DNA of 64,000 nt from Ovis canadensis (Eukaryota; Chordata; Mammalia; Artiodactyla; Bovidae): assembly GCF_042477335.2 (NCBI RefSeq), contig NC_091250.1, positions 132,467,384 to 132,531,383 on the forward strand, written 5' to 3'. Below the pieces are notes generated by a model. That model saw only the letters and a program-made list of their open reading frames with translations. It ran no database searches and was not told the origin of the DNA. Position numbers and translations under genes: made by a program. Position 1 is the first letter of the stretch. Each line of letters begins with the position of its first letter. Shown one piece after another: positions 1 to 11,452 of the stretch.

Positions 1-311
1 TCCGTGGGGGCGGGGTCTGGCGGCTCGGCGAGGGCGGGGGCACGCTGTCCGCGGGGGGCGGGGCCAGCCTCTCGGCGGGGGCGGGGGCACGCTGTCCGCG
101 GGGGGCGGGGCCAGCCTCTCGGCGGGGGCGGGGGCACGCTGTCCGCGGGGGGCGGGGCCAGCCTCTCGGCGCGGGGCGGGCCCGGGATCTCCGCGGAGGG
201 CGGGGCGCGCCGGGAAAAGTTCCGGGAAGGTGGGCCGCCCCACTGCTCCCCCGGCCCAGACCCGGCACGGAAGTTGCCGGCGGTCCGCGCCTCCGGGACG
301 GGTCCGCAGCC
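1..311 (+). promoter_or_regulatory. TNIP2: TNIP2 CpG-island promoter and 5' UTR
   Basis: Very GC- and CpG-rich DNA runs from the window edge through exon 1 to about 760. It carries several GGGGCGGGG Sp1-type GC boxes, three of them inside the 47-bp repeat, and an ETS-like CGGAAGT at 268-274. No TATA box is visible, which fits a TATA-less CpG-island promoter. The start codon at 312 has G at -3. The transcription start cannot be placed from sequence alone, and the island may extend left of the window. Confidence 0.75.
23..174. repeat. 47-bp GC-box tandem repeat, about 3.2 copies
   Basis: The word CACGCTGTCC recurs at 41, 88 and 135, a period of exactly 47 bp. Units lie at 23-69, 70-116 and 117-163, with a partial fourth unit to about 174. 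Each unit contains GGGGGGCGGGGCC, so copy number sets the number of GC boxes directly upstream of TNIP2. The copies are almost identical. Confidence 0.9.
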
Positions 312-590
312 ATGTCGTCCGGGGATGCGGAGTCCGGGGGGCGGGAGGGCGCCCCAAGCGCGGCTGCCGCGCTTTGCGGCCTGTACCACGAGGCGGGGCA
401 GCGGCTGAAGCGCCTGCAAGACCAGCTGGCGGCCCGGGACGCCCTCATCGCGCGCCTCCGCGCCCGGCTCGCCGCGCTCGAGGGGGACGCGGCGCCGTCG
501 CTCGTGGACGCGCTGCTGGAGCAGGTGGCGCGCTTCCGGGAGCAGCTGCGGCAGCGGGACGGCGGCGCCGCGGAGGCCGCGCTGCGCCAG
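312..590 (+). CDS. TNIP2: TNIP2 (ABIN-2) coding exon 1, residues 1-93
   Basis: First coding exon of TNFAIP3-interacting protein 2. The family binds the ubiquitin-editing protein A20 and the p105/TPL2 complex in the cytoplasm, restraining NF-kB and supporting TPL2-ERK signalling. I recognised the N-terminal region: an Ala/Gly-rich start, then a long coiled coil ([20 protein letters not shown], then [15 protein letters not shown]) very close to the human protein. The ATG at 312 is chosen because it matches the family start and lies in the CpG island. The exon is 93 whole codons and ends CAG before the donor gtgcgg, phase 0. Joined with the five downstream exons it gives 429 residues, the length I recall for human TNIP2, with no internal stop. 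The intron that follows is 22.1 kb. Confidence 0.96.
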
Positions 591-839
591 GTGCGGGGCG
601 GCGGGGCCAGGCTTCCCGGGGGCTCCCGGGGGCGCGTGTCCCCGGAGGGCGCGTGTGCCCGTCGGGCGTGAGGCGTGCGTGGTCTGCCGCGGCGGAGCCG
701 CTGCGTGTGGGGTTCTGGGCGGTGCGCGCCGCGAGGGGTGTAAGGGCTGAGCGTCGAGCCGGGCTCTGCCGTGCGTGTGCGCCTTGGCTCAGGGGATGTG
801 CGTGCGTGTGCTGGCTTTTGAGGCGTCTGAGCCTTGCTG
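591..839. other. TNIP2 intron 1, proximal CpG-rich part
   Basis: Donor gtgcgg starts the intron. CpG density stays high to about 760 and then falls off, marking the right shoulder of the island. Open frames here are GC-rich shadows without coding similarity. Intron 1 as a whole runs to 22721. Confidence 0.7.
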
Positions 840-1884
840 CGTCTGAAGGTGTGTGTCTCGCTCCCTCAGGTTCTGAGAGGTGTGTGTGCCAGTTAGTCTG
901 GGGGCCGTGTGACCCTGTCGGTTGGGAGGGGTTTGTCCTCTCTGACGGTATGGGATGGATGTCGAGGTGGTTCTGAGGGCTGTGTGCGTGTTGGTGTGTG
1001 TGCGGCGTTACCATGTGGGGCCTGAGGGGTGTGTGTCCCTGTGGGTTATGAGGGGCGTGTCTGTTCCAGCGTCGGGTCTGAGGGGTGGTTGCGACCATGT
1101 TGGGTGCTTAGTGCTGTGTGTGTGTGTGTGTGTGTGTGATTTCTCAGGTGAGTGTGCGTTGGCTTCTGGGGGGTGTGTGTGGCTTTGCTGAGTCTGGCGG
1201 TTGTGTGTCCCGAAGGTTCTGAGGAGTGTGTGTGCCCATGTTGTGGTGTGCTTGCGCGGCCCGTGGGCTCTAAGGGATCTGCGCTCCTCTTAAGGGTTGT
1301 GTGGTTCTGAGGGTTTGTACGTTCGGTTGTGCTGAGCCGTCTGCTCCCTGGTTGGCTTCTGAGGGATGTGTGTGTCTGTGTGGTTCTGAGGCTTGCCCCT
1401 GTTGGGATCCGCCCATTTTGGTCCTGAAGGGTACGTGTGTCTGTGCTGGTTTTGAGGAGTGTGTGTTTCTGTGTTGGGTTCTGGAGGATTCTGCTCGGAG
1501 AGGTTGTGTGCCTCTTAGATCTGAGGGTTGTTGCGTCGCTGCTGGCTCTCGGGTGTGTGTCAGGCTCGTTATCTGCTCCCATGTTGGGGCTGAGGACTGT
1601 CTCCCCGGGCTCCGTTCTGAGAGGTGTTGGTGCTTCTATCGATTCTAGAGGCTGTGTGTCTGTAGCAGCTCTGAGTGGTGTGTGTGTGGGTTTGGGGTGC
1701 TGGGTGTGTTTACCCCTACTGGGTCTGAGATGTGTGTGTGCGCCTGTGCAGAGTCTGGGGGTGTGCCTGTGCCCGTGGTGGGTTCTGAAGGGTGATGGTC
1801 CCTGACTGTGTTGAGGGCTGTGTGCCTGGGTTGTGTCTGAGGGTTACGTGCGCCCATATTAATTCTAAGGAGTGTGTGGTTGCA

Positions 1885-1960
1885 TTGTTTTTAATTAGCT
1901 TGTTTACAGTTTATTTTTAATCGGAGGATAATTGCTTCTGCCATAGGTCACGCGAGTCAG
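1885..1960 (-). mobile_element. L1 3'-UTR fragment (tentative)
   Basis: A short A/T-rich piece with the TTTACAG...TAATTGCTT pattern of the antisense strand of artiodactyl L1 3' ends interrupts the minisatellite. It is too short for firm classification. Confidence 0.35.
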
Positions 1961-2168
1961 CCGTGGGGACACTTACGTCCCTTGCCTCTTGCCCCACCCC
2001 ATCCCCCTCTCTAGGTTGTTACAGAGCGTTGAATGGGAGCTGTGTCATACAGCAGCTTCCCATTGTGAAACAGTGGCTGTCTGTCTTACACACAGTGATG
2101 TCTGTGCTGCTCTGAATCCATCCCGCTCTCCTTCCCCCTTTGTGTTGGTTGTGAGGTGTATTTGTACA

Positions 2169-2643
2169 TGCTGGTGTCTGAGCGGTGTGCCTGGAGTCTG
2201 CGGCTTGTGAGTCTGTCCTGAAGGGTTTGTTCCTATGTTGGGTTTTGATGGTTGTGTGTGTCCGTGTTGGCCTTGAGGGCTGTGTTTCCTAGCTGTGTTC
2301 TAAGCAGTGTGCACCCATTTTTGGCGTAAAGAGTACTTGTCCGTGTTGGTTCTGCAGCATGTGTGGGTCCCATGTTGGATCTGAGGAGTGTGTTTCTGTG
2401 TTGGGTTGATGAGTGTGTGTGTGTGTCGTGTCTGAGGGTGTGTGGCACATGTTGGATCTCAAGTGTTTGCTTCCATGTTCAGTTGAGGAAAGTGTGCCGT
2501 TCTGGTTCTGGGGAGTGGAGTCCTCGTTGGTTCTCAGGGACTTGCTGGTGTCTGAGCGGTGTGCCTAGGGTCTGCGGCCTGTGAGTCTGTCATGAAGGGT
2601 TTGTTCCTATGTTGGGTTTTGATGGTTGTGTGTGTCCGTGTTG
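2169..2643 (+). repeat. 101-bp direct duplication inside the minisatellite
   Basis: Segments 2169-2269 and 2543-2643 are the same length and differ at about four positions (offset 374 bp). The sequence between them does not repeat at this period. This is a local copy event much younger than the surrounding degenerate units. Confidence 0.85.
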
Positions 2644-3270
2644 TGTCTGATGGGTGTGTGCTCATGGTGGGTCTGAGGGTTGTGTGTCCGTGTTGTGTCT
2701 GTCTCGGGAGTCTGCCTGTCTGTGTTGGGGGTGAGGGCTGTGCGTGCTGGCTCTGAAGGGCGTCTGCGTTTGCTGGGTTCTGGGTGGAGTATTCCCATAC
2801 GCGTCTGAGGAGTGTGCTTGTCTCTGCTGGTTTCTGAAGCGTGTATGTCCTGTGTGGTATGTGTGTCTGTGTGTGTGTTTTGGGTTCTGAGGGGCGTGGG
2901 CACTCGTTTGGGCTCTGGGAGGTGTGTGTGTGTGTTGGATTCTGTAGGTTGTCTTGTCTGTGATGGTTCTGAGGCTTGTGCGTGTGCCGGTATTGATTCT
3001 GATGGTTGTGTACCAGCTGAATTCAGAGGGACCTGCTCCCATGTTGGGTCTGAGGGGTGCGTGCCTGTGTTGGGTCTGAGGGATGAGTGTGGGTGTTGTT
3101 TGTATCTGGATTGTGTGTGCGCATGAGAGGCTCTGTGTGTGTGTGTGTGTTCATGTGGAGTCCTGCGCTGTGTGTGCAGGCACCGGGCTGGGTGTGTGTG
3201 TAGCGTGTGGCTGTAGGCTCCTCGTGTGTGGGGGTTGTGTTGGGTTCAGGGCCATGTGGACCCTAATGTC

Positions 3271-5150
3271 CTGGGTCTCTTTTAGCCCTAGTTGTGAATG
3301 TATCTTTCAGTAGTAACACCTCTGCTCTGCAGGGAGTGATGACAGAGTGGGAAGCCGCCGGAGTGTCTAAAAGCCGACTTAAATCCTTACTTTCCTGCTT
3401 TCTTATCCTTGCCATTGATATTATGTCTGTCTGCATGAAATATCATTAAATACTCAAATCAGGAGCAAGAGCAATAGTATTTCCCACAACAGCTGTTTGG
3501 AACTGCCCCAGACCTTTTGGTGAGCGCTGATCTGTTATCCCATTTGGTGCATCTCTGTTATCCAGGCTTTCCCAGTAAAGAATCGAGGCCTGCAGAAGAG
3601 AATTTTTACTGCCAGGCTTGGCCCTGCAGCCAAGAGTGAAAGACAGACGTGTTTGTTTTTTTTTTTTTTTATAACAGTAATTTTGAATATCTGAGCAGTT
3701 GAGGAAAGAATAAAGAAGAAGACAGCCGCCGTAATGGAGCTGCAGGGAGATAACCAGTGTTAATCTCTTGGCATGCCTCTTCCCTGTTTTTCCCTTAGCT
3801 ATAGGGTTTGTATACATTTGGCACGGTTAAATTCATGCTGTCTTCTACAGTTTTACTTAATATCATGTGTTTTACTGAAAGTTGTACTTTTGTTTCAGGT
3901 TTTCAGGATTCGTTAACAAAAGAAACCAATTGCCACACACACCGTGCCCGCTCGGTGGCTTCAGACACTGTTCGTTTCACTTTGTGAATCACAAGACTTC
4001 TTGAATCCCGGGGCCTAGCCAGACCTCCAGGGTCTCAGGAAATTCCAGGACCCTCTCCCTGGCTTATCTGAAGTGCCGCTTGACTTGCTGGTAACAGCTG
4101 GTGTGCTGGTGGGCAGGCACGTAACCCAGGCAGTGGCCAGGCGGGTCAGAAGCAGGTCCGGGGCTTGCTGTCCTGCATCTGAAGCCTGGACAAGCCTACT
4201 TCCATTTCAGCTCCCTAACATCATGATGTCGATAGTTTCTTGTCTGCGCCGTTTTAAATGCCTTTGGGAGATAGGTGTCTTCCTCAGTCCAGCTCTCTCC
4301 CTCTTCCTGGGGAAGGTGGGTTGTAACTCACCGGGGCAGCAGGAAGGTTCGTGGTCTGCACCACTGACCTTACGTTGTGGACACCAGGAGTCATAGCTGG
4401 GTGTAGAGGGCACCGAGCGCATCCCTCCTGAGCGGGGTGCGGTGCCCGCTGGTGCTCAGCTGCCGGGGCTTCCCAGCGTCCCGTGGCCCCAGCCTCCAAG
4501 CAAAGCTCAGGCAGAGTTAGGTCTGCAGTTCTAGCACTGCTGGCCCTTTTACCTCTGACATGTGCGTTTCGTTTTAGGATTTTAAGTTAAGGAGCAGTTA
4601 AATGATCTGGCGTCTTACGGAGTTATACGTTTGGTGCTTACCCCTGCATGTCTCTGGGGTTGGTCACAGAGCCTGTGGAAGAATGGAGAGGTTTACACCT
4701 CGCAGAGGCCCTGGGGTCACTGAAGTGACTGTGCAGAGTGAAACCAACGAAAGGAGTGGGCTAACTTGCTCGGGGACGACCCGGAGGCTCACAGGTGCGG
4801 AAGGACGGCCAGCTGATCAGAGCGCCTGTGGGCAGGCGGCAGTTCTCGTGGGGCCAAATCAGTCTTGAGAGTTCTGATCTGTTTTGCCGCCACGGTGGGG
4901 CTCAGACCATACCTTATTTGTCACACGCCCTCTGGATGGACGGCTGTGCATAGCTCTTGCAGTGAAGGCCTTCCGGAATAACGGCGGCCTGTAGTTCCTC
5001 AGCCCCGTCTCGTCGCTGCCCTGGGTGCTAGCCTCGCGGGCCCTGCCTGCTCCTGATGGGTCACGTTGCGCCTTGCCTTCCGCTGTGCTGTTATGAGTGG
5101 GAGAGCATGTGCTCTTTAACATAGGCCGTATTAGGTTTTGTGTATGTACT
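3271..5150. other. TNIP2 intron 1, no gene recognised
   Basis: Mixed-composition intronic DNA with a T-run at about 3652-3671. No coding similarity, RNA gene or clear repeat family was recognised. Short open frames on both strands lack any family signature. Confidence 0.6.
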
Positions 5151-5811
5151 GGGTGTGTGTGTTTCTTTCTTTCTTTTTTTTTTACCATCTGTTTCCATAC
5201 CTCTTTTAAGCTCGTGCAGCAAACTCTGTGCCCGTCAGACAGTAATTCCCACCTCCCTGTTTTGTCCCCCCGCCGCTGGCAAGCACCACTTTACTTTGTG
5301 ATTTTGACTTCTCTGGATGCCTCGTATAAATGGAATAGCACACTGTTTATCTTTCTGTGACTGGTTTATTTCACTCAGCACGGTGTCCTCGAGGTTCATG
5401 CGTGTTGTAACATCTGTAGGAATGTCCTTCCTTTTTAAGGCTGAATAGTACTCCACATTTTGCTTCTGTCTGTTCCTCTCTTGTGGGCATGTGAGTCTCT
5501 ACCATGTTTTAGCTCTTACAAATATCACTGCTGTTATGAACTTAAGTGTGTAAATATCTCTTTGAGATCCCTCTTTCAGTTCTTTTGGATCTTTATCCAG
5601 AAGTGGAATTGCTAAATTGCTGGATTGTGCGATATTTCTTTTTTTAATTTCTTGCGGGACTTCCATACTGTTTTTCCGCAGCGGCTGTACCATTTTACAT
5701 TCCCGTAAACAGGGCAGAAGGGTTCCAGTTTCTCCACATCCTAACCGGCATTGCTATTCGCTGTGTTTTTGTTAGTAGGCAGCCTAATAGGTGTGTGGTA
5801 ATTTAGTACAA

Positions 5812-6020
5812 GAGCCTTGCTGGGGGCTCAGTGGTAGAGAATCCACCTCCCAGTGCATTAGTTGTGGGTTCGATCCCTGGGTAGGGCAGATCCCCTGGAG
5901 AAGGAAATGGCAACCCGCTCCAGTACTCTTGCCTGGGACATCCCAGAGGAGCCTGGCGGGCTGTGGTCTATGGGTTCACAAAGAGTTGGACATGACTTAG
6001 CAACTGAACAACAAGAACAG
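5812..6020 (+). mobile_element. Bov-tA SINE with 10-bp target duplication
   Basis: A tRNA-like head (GGTTCGATCCCTGG box) is followed by the Bov-A body (GAGAAGGAAATGGCAACCC). It is flanked by TTTAGTACAA at 5802-5811 and 6021-6030. It is inserted in the minus-strand L1. Confidence 0.9.
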
Positions 6021-6159
6021 TTTAGTACAAAATTATTGTAGTTTTGGTTTGCAGTTCCTTTTAATGATAAGTGATGTTGAGCATCGTTTCGTGTGCTTAT
6101 TGGCCGTTTTTCTGCTTCCTCTGAGGGAGCGCCGAGCCTTCTGCCCAGTCTTAAAGGTT

Positions 6160-6403
6160 CTTGCTTACGTGGTCGCGTCAGGTCTCGGTTGCGGCATGCG
6201 GGCTCTGCTCGTGACGCGTGGGCCCTCATGGCAGCGCTCAGGCTGCGGCGCGTGCAGGCTCAGCAGCTGTGCACCCAGGCTCTCTGGGTGTGGCTCGTAG
6301 GCTTAGTTGCTCTGCGGTGGGGTCTCAGTTCCCCAACCAGGGATTGTACCTGCATCCCCTGCATTGCAAGGTGGATTCTTAACCACTGGGCCACCAGGGA
6401 GGT
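6160..6403 (-). mobile_element. CHR-type tRNA-derived SINE
   Basis: The reverse complement of the cetartiodactyl SINE is visible, ending in AACCACTGGGCCACCAGGGA. L1 sequence resumes on both sides. Confidence 0.75.
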
Positions 6404-6516
6404 CCTTGCCTGTTTTTGAACTGGGTTATTTTGTTGAATTTCAGGAGTACTCTATATATGCTAGATACTAATCCCTTAACAGATATATAATTTGCAAATA
6501 TTTCATCTCATTCTGT

Positions 6517-7129
6517 GGGGAAACAGTTGAAACTGGCTGACTTTATTTTTCTGGGCTCCACAATCACTGCAGATGGTGATTGCAGCCATGAAATTAAAAG
6601 ACGCTTACTCCTTGGAAGAAAAGTTATGAGCAACCTAGATAGGATATTCAAAAGCAGAGACGTTACTTTGCCAACTAAGGTCCGCCTAGTCAAGGCTGTG
6701 GTTTTTCCAGTGGTCATGTATGGATGTGAGAGTTGGACTGTGAAGAAAGCTGAGTGCCAAAGAATTGATGGTGGTGTTGGAGAAGACTCTTGAGAGTCCC
6801 TTGGACTGCAAGGAGATCCAACCAGTCCATCCTAAAGGAGATCAGTCCTGGGTGTTCATTGGAAGGACTGATCCTGAAGCTGAAACTCCAGTACTTTGGC
6901 CACCTGATGCGAAGCGTTGACTCATTGGAAAAGACCCCAATACTGGGAAAGATTGAGGGCAGGAGGAGAAGGGGACGGCAGAGGATGAGATGGTTGGATG
7001 GCATCACCGACTCGATGGACGTGGGTTTGGGTGGACTCCCGGAGTTGGTGATGGACAGGGAGGCCTGCGTGCTGCAGTTCATGGGGTCGCAAAGAGTCGG
7101 ACACGACTGAGCAACTGAACTGAACTGAA
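6517..7129 (+). mobile_element. BovB LINE, 5'-truncated, 13-bp target duplication
   Basis: The 3' end of the BovB RTE element: C-terminal reverse-transcriptase-ORF sequence and the 3' tail (CGCAAAGAGTCGGACACGAC). CATCTCATTCTGT flanks it at 6504-6516 and 7130-7142, defining one clean insertion into L1. Frames remain partly open but are fragments of the retroelement protein. Confidence 0.93.
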
Positions 7130-7394
7130 CATCTCATTCTGTAGATTGTCTTTTTGCTCCACAGATATTGTCTTTTCGTGTGCAAAATTTTTAAACTCTC
7201 ATTTTAAAAATTGCCAGTTTGTCTGGGTTTTCTTTTGCTACCTGTGCCTTGGATGCCATAACCAAGAAATCATTGTCAAATGCAGTGTTATGAAGTTTTC
7301 GCCCTGTGTTTCTTCTAAGAGTTTTATAGTGTAAGGTGTCAGATTTCAGTCTTTGGTCCATCTGAGCCAGTTTTCCTGTATCTAAGCGCTGTCT

Positions 7395-7627
7395 GTCTTC
7401 GGCCGCAGCAGGTCCCTGTCGCTGCGCTGCTCTGGCTGTGGTGAGTGGGCCCCCTGTCACGGCGGCTTCTCCTGTGGAGCGAGGGCTCCGGGGCACACAG
7501 GCTTCAGCAGCTGTGGCTCGCGGGCGTAGTTGCTCTGCATTTTGTGAGTTCTTCCCAGACCAGGGATCGAACCTGTGACCTCTACAGCACGTGGATTCTT
7601 AACTACTGGCCCACTACGGAAGTCCTT
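7395..7627 (-). mobile_element. CHR-type SINE
   Basis: Reverse-complement SINE ending in the split promoter box region (CCAGGGATCGAACCTGTGAC). It interrupts the minus-strand L1; the L1 ORF2 phrase continues afterwards. Confidence 0.75.
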
Positions 7628-8009
7628 GTGTATGGTTTTAGATAAAGGTCCAGCTTCATTCTTTGGCAAGCGGATATCCGGTTTTCCTAGCACCATTTTT
7701 TGAAAAGCCTGTCCTTCCCATTGAAAGGTCCTAGCGCCCTTCTCAACCCGTCTGACAGGCAGGGGTCGATTTCTGGGCTCTGCGTTGCTTTCTTTGGTCT
7801 ATACGTTTGTCTTTATGTCAGCACTCACTGTTTTCATTACTGTAGCTTTTAATAAGTTCTGAAATCAGGACGTGTTCTTCTTTTTCTTTTTTAATATTGT
7901 TTTGGCTATTTGGGGTCCTTTCAAATTGCATATGAATTTTAGGATCAGTTTTTCTTTTTCTGCAAAAAAAAAATCATTGAGATTTTTCAGTTTTTGTCTG
8001 GGCTGCACA

Positions 8010-10010
8010 GCTCGCGGGTTCCAAAGCTCCAAAGAATAGCAGGGAGAGATAAGAAAGCCTTCCTCAGTGATCAGTGCAAGGAAATAGAGGAAAACAATAG
8101 AATGGGAAAGACTAGAGATCTCTTCAAGAAAGTTAGAGATACCAAGGGAACATTTCGTGCAAAGATGGGCACAATGAAGGACAGAAACGGTATGGACCTA
8201 ACAGAAGCAAAAGATATTAAGAAGAGGTGGCAAGAATACACAGAAGAACTATACAAAAAAGATCTTCATGACCCAGATAACCACGATGGTGTGATCACTC
8301 ACCTAGAGCCAGACATTCTGGAGTGCGGAATCAAGTGGGCCTTAGGAAGCATCACTACGAACAAAGCTAGTGGAGGTGATGGAATTCCAGTTGAGCTGTT
8401 TCAAATCCTAGATGTTGATGCTGTGAAAGTGTTGCACTCCATATGCCAGCAAATTTGGAAGACTCAGCAGTGGCCACAGGACTGGAAAAGGTCTGTTTTC
8501 ATTCCAATCCCAAAGAAAGGCAATGCCAAAGAACGCTCAAACTACCGCACAATTGCACTCATCTCACACGCTAGCAAAGTAACGCTCAAAATTCTCCACG
8601 CCAGGCTTCAACAGCACATGAACCATGAATTTCTAGATGTTCAAGCTGGATTTAGAAAAGACAGTGAAAGTGAAAGTCACTCAGTTGTGTCCAACTCTTT
8701 GCAACCCCATGGACTATAGAGTCCACGGAATTCTCCAGGCCAGAATACTGGAGTGGGCAGCCTTTCCCTTGTCCAGGGGATCTTCCCAACCCAGGGATCG
8801 AACCCCGGTCTCCCACATTGCTGCTGGATTCTTTGCCAGCTGAGCCACAGGGAAGCCCAAGAATACTGGAGTGGGTAGCCTATCCTTCTCCAGTGGCTCC
8901 TCCCGACCCAGGAATTGAACTGGGGTCTCCTGCACTGCAGGCAGATTCTTTATCAACCGAGCTATCAGGGAAGCCAGAAAAGGCAGAGGAGCCAGAGATC
9001 AAATTGCCAACATCCTTCAGATCATAGAAGCAAGAGAGTTCCAGAAAAATATCTGCTTTATTGACTATGCCAAAGGCTTTGACTGTGTGAATCACAACAA
9101 ACTGGAAGATTCTTAAAGAGATGGGAATACCAGACCACCTTCCCTGCCTCCTGAGAAATCTGAGAAATCATGTGAAATGCTGGGCTGGATGAAGCACAAA
9201 CTGGAATTAGGATTTCCGGGAGAAATATCAATAACCTCAGATATGCAGATCATACCACCCTTATGGCAGAAAGCAAAGAGGAACTAAAGAGTCTTGATGA
9301 AAGTGAAAGAAGGGAGTGTAAAAGCTGTCTTAAAACTCAACATTCAAAAAGCAAAGATTATGGCATCTGGTCCCATCACTTCATGGCAAACAAATGGGGA
9401 AACAATGGAAACAGTGACAGAGTTTACTTTTTTGGGCTCCCAAATCACTGCAGATGGTGACTGCAGCCATGAAATTAAGACACCTGCTCCTTGGAAGGAA
9501 AGCTATGACAAACCTAGACGGCTTATTAAAAAGCAGAGACATCACTTTGCCAACAAAGGTCTGGATAGTCACAGCTATGATTTTTCCAGTAGTCATGTAT
9601 GGATGTGAGAGTTGCACCATGAAGAAGGCTGAATGCCAAACAATTGATGCTTTTGAACTGTGATGCTTGAGAAAACCCTTCAGAGCCCCTTGGACAGCAA
9701 GGAGATCCAACCAGTCCATCCTAAAGGAGATCAGTCCTGAATATTCACTGGAAGGACTGATGCTGAAGCTGAAGCTCCAACACTTTGGCCACCTGATGCA
9801 AAGGACTGACTCATTTGAAAAGACCCTGATGCTGAGAAAGATTGAAGGCAGGAGGAGAAGGGGACAACAGAGGATGAGATGGCCGGATGGCATCACCGAC
9901 TCGATGGACATGAGTTTGAAAAGCTCCAAGTGTTGGTGATGGACAGGGAAGCCTGGCGTGCTGCAGTCCATGGGGTCGCAAAGAGTCCAACACGACTGCA
10001 TGACTGAGCT
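8010..10010 (+). mobile_element. BovB LINE, RT domain to 3' end, interrupted
   Basis: Sense BovB copy. From about 8037 an open frame encodes the linker and N-terminal reverse-transcriptase region (NKASGGDGIP, then PKKGNAKERSNYRTIALISHA) until a SINE interrupts it near 8660. RT sequence resumes at 8980, with a deletion near 9160. The catalytic box at 9242-9253 reads YADH instead of YADD, so this copy cannot encode active enzyme. It continues to the standard 3' tail near 10000. Confidence 0.92.
8662..8978 (-). mobile_element. Bov-tA SINE, dimeric, nested in BovB
   Basis: Two tandem reverse-complement tRNA-like heads (GGGATCGAACCCCGGTCTCC near 8797 and a second near 8905) share a Bov-A body. 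AGAAAAG occurs on both sides, and BovB RT sequence resumes immediately after, so this is an insertion younger than its BovB host. Confidence 0.88.
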
Positions 10011-10011
10011 G

Positions 10012-10113
10012 AACTGCATAGCTCGTGGGATCTTAGTTCCCTGGCCAGGAATTGAACCCTGTCCGCAGCAGTGAGAACACTTGCGTCCTAACCACTGGAT
10101 TTTCAGGGGATTC
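10012..10113 (-). mobile_element. CHR-type SINE fragment
   Basis: Short antisense SINE directly after the BovB tail: TTCCCTGGCCAGGAATTGAA, then CCTAACCACTGG. It is 5'-truncated. Confidence 0.65.
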
Positions 10114-10242
10114 CCTGGCATTTTGATAGAGGTCACATTGACTTTGTAGATCACGTTGAATAATCTTGACATCTTAACAAGATTAAATTTTATTATCTTT
10201 GAACATTGGATATATTTCCATTTATTTATGTCTTCTTTAATT

Positions 10243-10350
10243 TTTGGGGGGACGTGCTGTGTGCCATGTGGGGTCTCAGTTTCCGATCAAACCTATACCC
10301 CCTGCAGAGGGAGAGGGAGTCTTAACCGCTGGGCCACCCTGGAAGCTCTC
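10243..10350 (-). mobile_element. CHR-type SINE fragment
   Basis: Antisense SINE remnant (GGGTCTCAGTTTCCGATCAA, then TTAACCGCTGGGCCACCCTG) inserted in L1. Confidence 0.65.
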
Positions 10351-10492
10351 CTTTAATTTCTTTCAGTAAATATTTTATAGTTTTCATCGTACAAGTTTTT
10401 CACCTCTTTGATTGAATTGATTCTTAAGTATTGTATTCTTTTTGATGCTGATTTAAATGGAATTGGCTTTGTAATTCCCCCTGTCCCCCCCG

Positions 10493-10840
10493 AAGGCTGA
10501 GCGCTGAAGAATTGATGCTTTTGAACTGTGGTGTTGGAGAAGACTCTTGAAAGTCCTTTGGACTGCAAGGAGATCCAACCAGTCCATCCTAAAGGAAATC
10601 AACCCTGAATATTCATTGGAAGGACAGATACTGAAGTTGAAGCTCCAGTACTTTGGCCACCTGATGCGAAGAGCCAACTCAAAGACCCTGATGCTGGGAA
10701 AGATTGAGGGCAAGAGGAGAAGGGAGTGACAGAGGATAAGACGGTTGGATGGCCTCATGGACTCAACAGACATCCGTTGAGCAAACTCTGGGAGATGGTG
10801 GCAAAGAGGTGGACATACCATGGCCACTGAACAACAGCAA
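10493..10840 (+). mobile_element. BovB LINE 3' fragment
   Basis: Sense copy truncated at its 5' side within the region encoding the end of the ORF. It carries small deletions relative to the other copies in this window (for example near 10680 and 10780) and a degenerated 3' tail. L1 sequence resumes at about 10842. Confidence 0.88.
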
Positions 10841-11317
10841 CGTGGTGTTCGCTGTGGGTTTTTCTATGGTCTTTGTTAGGTGGAGGTAGTTTCCTTTTGT
10901 TCTATTTGTTGCGTGTTTTTATTATGAAAGTGTTGAATTCTGTCCAGAGCTCTTTTGCATCACTTGATAGGATCGTGTTTTCTTCCCCTCCTTCTGGTAA
11001 TGTAGTATGTTACATTGATCAGTTCCTTCCTCCTCCCCTTCCTGTTTTTTGATGAAATATGATTGTGAATGTAACCACAGCAGGGTAGTGTTATTACCCA
11101 AATCTACATGTAACAAATGTGGTGGAAAAAGTTGTGATTAGAAAAGATGAATAACAGCACTTTTATTTCATTGCACGCGGTTGATGGTGTCATAGACAGA
11201 AAGCGAACATGAGCACACAGTTGTGTTTCATGCTCCTCGGAAGACCTCATTCTCCTGTTGTTATTGTTTATTAGATACTGAGCAACAGTTATCTAATTGT
11301 CTTCAGACAGAGTGTGT

Positions 11318-11452
11318 GGGCCTGGAGGAGGGCATGGCAGCCCACTCCAGTGTTCGTGCCTGGAGAAGCCCGTGGACAGAAGAGCCTGGTGGGCCGCAGT
11401 CCATGGGGTCACAAAGAATGAGACAGGCTGAGAGAGCGTGCGTGCACGGACT
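11318..11452 (+). mobile_element. Bov-tA / Bov-A fragment
   Basis: 5'-truncated SINE body (GGAGGAGGGCATGGCAGCCC, then GGTGGGCCGCAGTCCATGGG). The tRNA-like head is missing. Confidence 0.8.

Larger units (their letters stand above)
840..3270 (+). repeat. degenerate G/T-rich minisatellite, about 2.4 kb
   Basis: Variants of a phrase built from TCTGAGGG followed by GTGTGTGT and TGTTGGGT recur dozens of times at irregular spacing of roughly 30-45 bp. Strand composition is strongly skewed (G and T on +). The block contains a pure TG microsatellite near 1114-1139. It is interrupted near 1890-2110 by T-rich sequence that looks like an L1 3' end. All open frames in it are repeat artefacts. Confidence 0.8.

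Noticed and set aside
210-226. NF-kB site in the TNIP2 promoter
   Set aside because: GGGAAAAGTTCC at about 213-224 resembles a kB site but is too long between half-sites; not claimed.
1046-1582. His/Thr-rich minus frame of 178 codons
   Set aside because: It is the degenerate GT-rich minisatellite read backwards (CAC/ACA codons).
7994-8719. Possible host gene with reverse-transcriptase-like sequence
   Set aside because: It is the RT region of a BovB copy, interrupted by a SINE and with a mutated catalytic box.
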